64,000 nt of DNA, taken from Candidatus Zixiibacteriota bacterium (lineage in GTDB: Bacteria > Zixibacteria > MSB-5A5 > GN15 > JAAZOE01). The translations under genes and the position numbers were made by a program. The first letter of the stretch is position 1. Each line of letters starts with the position of its first letter. This document shows, piece after piece, positions 61,965 through 64,000 of this stretch. Where the stretch lies: positions 1 to 64,000 of the forward strand of contig JAZGGI010000029.1 of NCBI GenBank assembly GCA_036480375.1. The letters run 5' to 3'. The notes beneath the pieces are model-generated. The model saw nothing but the letters and a program-made list of their open reading frames with translations. It was not told the DNA's origin and did no database searches.

Positions 61965-62888
61965 ATGAAATACTTCGCGGCAAAACCAATACTCAAGATT
62001 TTATCTTTGGGGTTTGCAATCGCCCTGATATCATCCGGGGCCGTTTTAGCTCAAGAAGCTGATGATGAAAAAACTATTCAAGCCAAAGAAAGTTTTAATA
62101 CGGCGATAGAATCAATGAAAAGCGGCGATACCGCTCAGGCTATTGGATTATATAACGCGGCGATAACCGCCAACCCTGAATTTACGGACGCTTATCTGAA
62201 TCTGGGATCGATTTATTTCGCGCAAAAAAAATACGGTGACGCGGGCACAAACTTCAAAAAAGTTACCGAATTGGCGCCCAATGATCCCGTTGGCTTTTCA
62301 AATTATGGAAAAGTCCTCGCCGCTCAAAAGAATAACGACGATGCAGTCACTGCCTTTGAAGGAGCCCTTGCGGCGGATGCAGCATATGCTGAAGCGAATA
62401 AAGAACTGGGCAAACTTTATTATTCGGCCAAGGAGTACGATAAAGCTATTACTTCCCTGGAAAATTTCATAAAACTCGATACAAAAGACTACTATACTTA
62501 CTATCTGCTGGCCGCTGCCTATAAAAAAGCAAAAAATTACAATAAGGCCGTCGAGAATTACAAAGCCGCCATAAATTTGCGCTCCAATCATTTTGAGTCA
62601 ATAAGAAATCTGGCGAATTTGTACCGCGAAAGAGAACGCTTTTCTGAAGCCATAACCTATTATAAGCGAGCCATAAAGCTTAAACCCAAAGATTATAAAA
62701 CCGCTTATAATCTAGCCGTGGCGGTTCAATCCAATGATCCGGAAGATTATGCGACCGCTATTACCTCCTGGAATGAATTTTTGAAAGTCGGCCGCAAAAA
62801 TCCTAAAGCGAGAAAACAGGTCGCCAACGCCGAACAATTAATCAAACAGTTGAAAGAAGCCAAAGAGGCTCAGGAAATGAACGAATAG
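61965..62888 (+). CDS. Exported TPR-repeat protein
   Basis: A 307-residue protein. A signal peptide (about 6-30, SSGAVLAQ) precedes seven to eight TPR repeats (about 35-285), such as AIGLYNAAITANPEFTDAYL, AYAEANKELGKLYYSAKEYD and AVENYKAAINLRSNHFES. It is likely a periplasmic scaffold for protein complexes. It is a single gene with ribosome site TTAGGAGAAC and a terminator. The paralogous TPR part of the protein at 1776 is unrelated in order but of the same kind. Confidence 0.85.
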   Translation: MKYFAAKPILKILSLGFAIALISSGAVLAQEADDEKTIQAKESFNTAIESMKSGDTAQAIGLYNAAITANPEFTDAYLNLGSIYFAQKKYGDAGTNFKKVTELAPNDPVGFSNYGKVLAAQKNNDDAVTAFEGALAADAAYAEANKELGKLYYSAKEYDKAITSLENFIKLDTKDYYTYYLLAAAYKKAKNYNKAVENYKAAINLRSNHFESIRNLANLYRERERFSEAITYYKRAIKLKPKDYKTAYNLAVAVQSNDPEDYATAITSWNEFLKVGRKNPKARKQVANAEQLIKQLKEAKEAQEMNE

Positions 62889-62908
62889 ATTTTTAAAATT
62901 GTGTAAAA

Positions 62909-62938
62909 TAAAAAGCCCCAATACGATCGGGGCTTTTT
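62909..62938. terminator. Bidirectional intrinsic terminator
   Basis: AAAAGCCCC and GGGGCTTTT form a nine-bp stem around an ATCG-containing loop, with T-rich tails on both strands. It separates convergent genes ending at 62888 and 62958. Confidence 0.85.
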
Positions 62939-62957
62939 ATTTCATATCAAATTTTAG

Positions 62958-64000
62958 TCATTTCTCAAATTCAATCCTGGAAAAATCTTCCCACTCGATA
63001 ATAATTTCATCGTCTTCGTCATCTTTGGGATAAATGAATATACCATTATTATCATCATCGACATCGTTCGACTCGCGCAGTTTGAAACTGCGGCCATCCC
63101 ACAAAGTAACCCGGCTACCCCGACGGGAAAGCTTTTCAATTGATTTGATATTTCTCATGACGATATCAAATTCAACATCGCGATAGCTGCCGTCTAAGAC
63201 TTCCCAGCCGTACTCCTCATCATCGTCCCACCGAATATAACCGGAATATTCATTTCCATCTTCGTCATATACGGTTCCGACGAGTCGGCCGCATTTGGCA
63301 TAATCACTGTAACTGGGATAAGCGTCAGCCGGCGGAGTTTTTATATCCAATCTCTCAAATTCATCCCATTCAACATTGACGCGTCCAAGATTTTTGTCGG
63401 CAATAGCGATTCCCCGGTTACCGCTGTCAACATCATTGGAATCATCTAAACGCATCGTTTTGCCTTCTTTAGTAGTAATTTCCGAAGCCTGCGACGATAT
63501 TTTTTCAATAGAGGTTATTTGTTCAAATTTGATTTTGCGTTTTCTTCTCCGATCTCTGCCGTCAATTATATCCTTGGTAAAAGATTCATCAACATCCCAG
63601 ACAATCCAACCGGTAAATTCACCGACCCGGTCTGTCGAAACCGTTCCATAAATTTTCTCGCCAAAGTCCGATTCAACGTCGCCGCCATCCATGAATTCAA
63701 TATAATCTATGTCGTACCAATCAAGTTCCAGCATGCCTTCATCTGAAGTCTCAATTACGATTTCCCTTATCCCCGTACCCAAATCAGTTGAACTTCCCTC
63801 AATAGTAACCTCTTCTCCGTTCTGCAAGAGCAATTCGGCGCCATTGTTCGAAATCGGGGTAAGCTTTTTTATAAATCCAAAAGGTATCGCCGCTTGTCTG
63901 GATGATGTATAAAAAATATCATTATCGCCGATTGTTAAGCCAAATAGCTTAATTCTTGAAGATGAGCGTCTGTCCCTATATTTTTTGCGTCTTTTCCTGT
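62958..64000 (-). CDS. Acidic protein of three tandem repeats (5' end outside window)
   Basis: The reading frame stays open to the window edge at 64000, so the start lies beyond; the TTG at 63833 is not its true start. The visible ~347 residues contain three copies of a ~100-residue beta-rich unit. The two complete ones share GTV-x-GxxGxIxW-DxD...V...F..I.SIEK-...R...L..SNDVD...GI.I......V.WDEF.R.DI, and the first, partial one ends LDWYDIDYIEF. The protein is acidic and has no visible catalytic motif. It could be a surface or periplasmic structural protein. Its terminator is shared with the TPR gene. Confidence 0.7.
   Translation of the reverse strand, partial: RKRRKKYRDRRSSSRIKLFGLTIGDNDIFYTSSRQAAIPFGFIKKLTPISNNGAELLLQNGEEVTIEGSSTDLGTGIREIVIETSDEGMLELDWYDIDYIEFMDGGDVESDFGEKIYGTVSTDRVGEFTGWIVWDVDESFTKDIIDGRDRRRKRKIKFEQITSIEKISSQASEITTKEGKTMRLDDSNDVDSGNRGIAIADKNLGRVNVEWDEFERLDIKTPPADAYPSYSDYAKCGRLVGTVYDEDGNEYSGYIRWDDDEEYGWEVLDGSYRDVEFDIVMRNIKSIEKLSRRGSRVTLWDGRSFKLRESNDVDDDNNGIFIYPKDDEDDEIIIEWEDFSRIEFEK

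Noticed and set aside
63375-63912. Plus-strand reading frames opposite the repeat protein
   Set aside because: They lie on the complementary strand of the acidic repeat protein, lack motifs and ribosome sites.
1-64000. tRNA, rRNA or CRISPR array
   Set aside because: No cloverleaf-like sequence with a TTCGA-type T-loop, no rRNA stretch and no regularly spaced repeats were noticed.

Overview
The window reads as chromosomal DNA of a Gram-negative, diderm bacterium. It encodes outer-membrane barrels, about six lipoproteins with cysteine lipoboxes, a secretin and a type IV pilus machine. The protein families point to the Fibrobacteres-Chlorobi-Bacteroidetes (FCB) side of the tree: a DUF2723 membrane protein, a PorV-like barrel, an M6 peptidase with a FlgD-like/type IX-style C-terminal tail, and secreted peptidases ending in dockerin-like GDANxDxxxNVGDAVYIIN repeats. 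These repeats are most familiar to me from candidate phylum Zixibacteria and neighbours. That placement is inference. There is no rRNA or tRNA gene in the window to confirm it. Composition looks uniform and moderately AT-rich, and I see no prophage, CRISPR array or intact transposon.

Layout. 1-6.2 kb: an unknown lipoprotein, a large zinc-ribbon/PEGA/TPR membrane protein, a SPOR lipoprotein, and a cystathionine-beta-synthase-like enzyme overlapping a DUF1573 protein. 6.2-18.5 kb: a secreted-protein region with a C10 cysteine peptidase, an M32 carboxypeptidase, a sigma-54-driven operon (lipoprotein, PorV-like barrel, M6 peptidase), a zinc-ribbon protein and an HExxH peptidase with dockerin repeats. 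18.6-28.3 kb: a BamA-like barrel, then a compact type IV pilus operon (pilB, pilC, two pilins, a PilM-PilN fusion, pilO, a PilP/GspC-like protein, secretin). 28.3-34.6 kb: a MauE/rhodanese pair, an M16 peptidase pair, small regulators and a flippase-like membrane protein. 34.6-42.5 kb: glycosyltransferase, DUF2723 protein, and the riboflavin operon ribD-ribE-ribBA-ribH-nusB behind an FMN riboswitch. 42.6-49.6 kb: a GAF sensor without a working kinase core, a sigma-54-driven lipoprotein, an eIF2B-like protein, RNase HIII, EF-P and a PAS histidine kinase. 49.7-57.0 kb: hrcA-grpE-dnaK-dnaJ-prmA-rsmE-pilD behind a CIRCE operator. 57.1-64.0 kb: a sigma-54-driven FN3 lipoprotein/DUF4384 operon, purD-purE, a TPR protein and a partial repeat protein.

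Regulation is the most interesting part. Three very good sigma-54 (-24/-12) promoters lie in front of genes for exported proteins (around 11241, 44881 and 59919). The first two share a near-identical upstream dyad placed 93 and 103 bp upstream of the -24 GG, so they differ by one helical turn. This suggests one enhancer-binding protein controlling a set of envelope genes; no such activator is encoded in the window. Sigma-70 promoters, a CIRCE operator, an FMN riboswitch with its terminator abutting ribD, and several intrinsic terminators are also readable.

Limits: all assignments were made by eye from motifs. Exact domain borders, several start codons, and the taxonomy would need profile and database searches.
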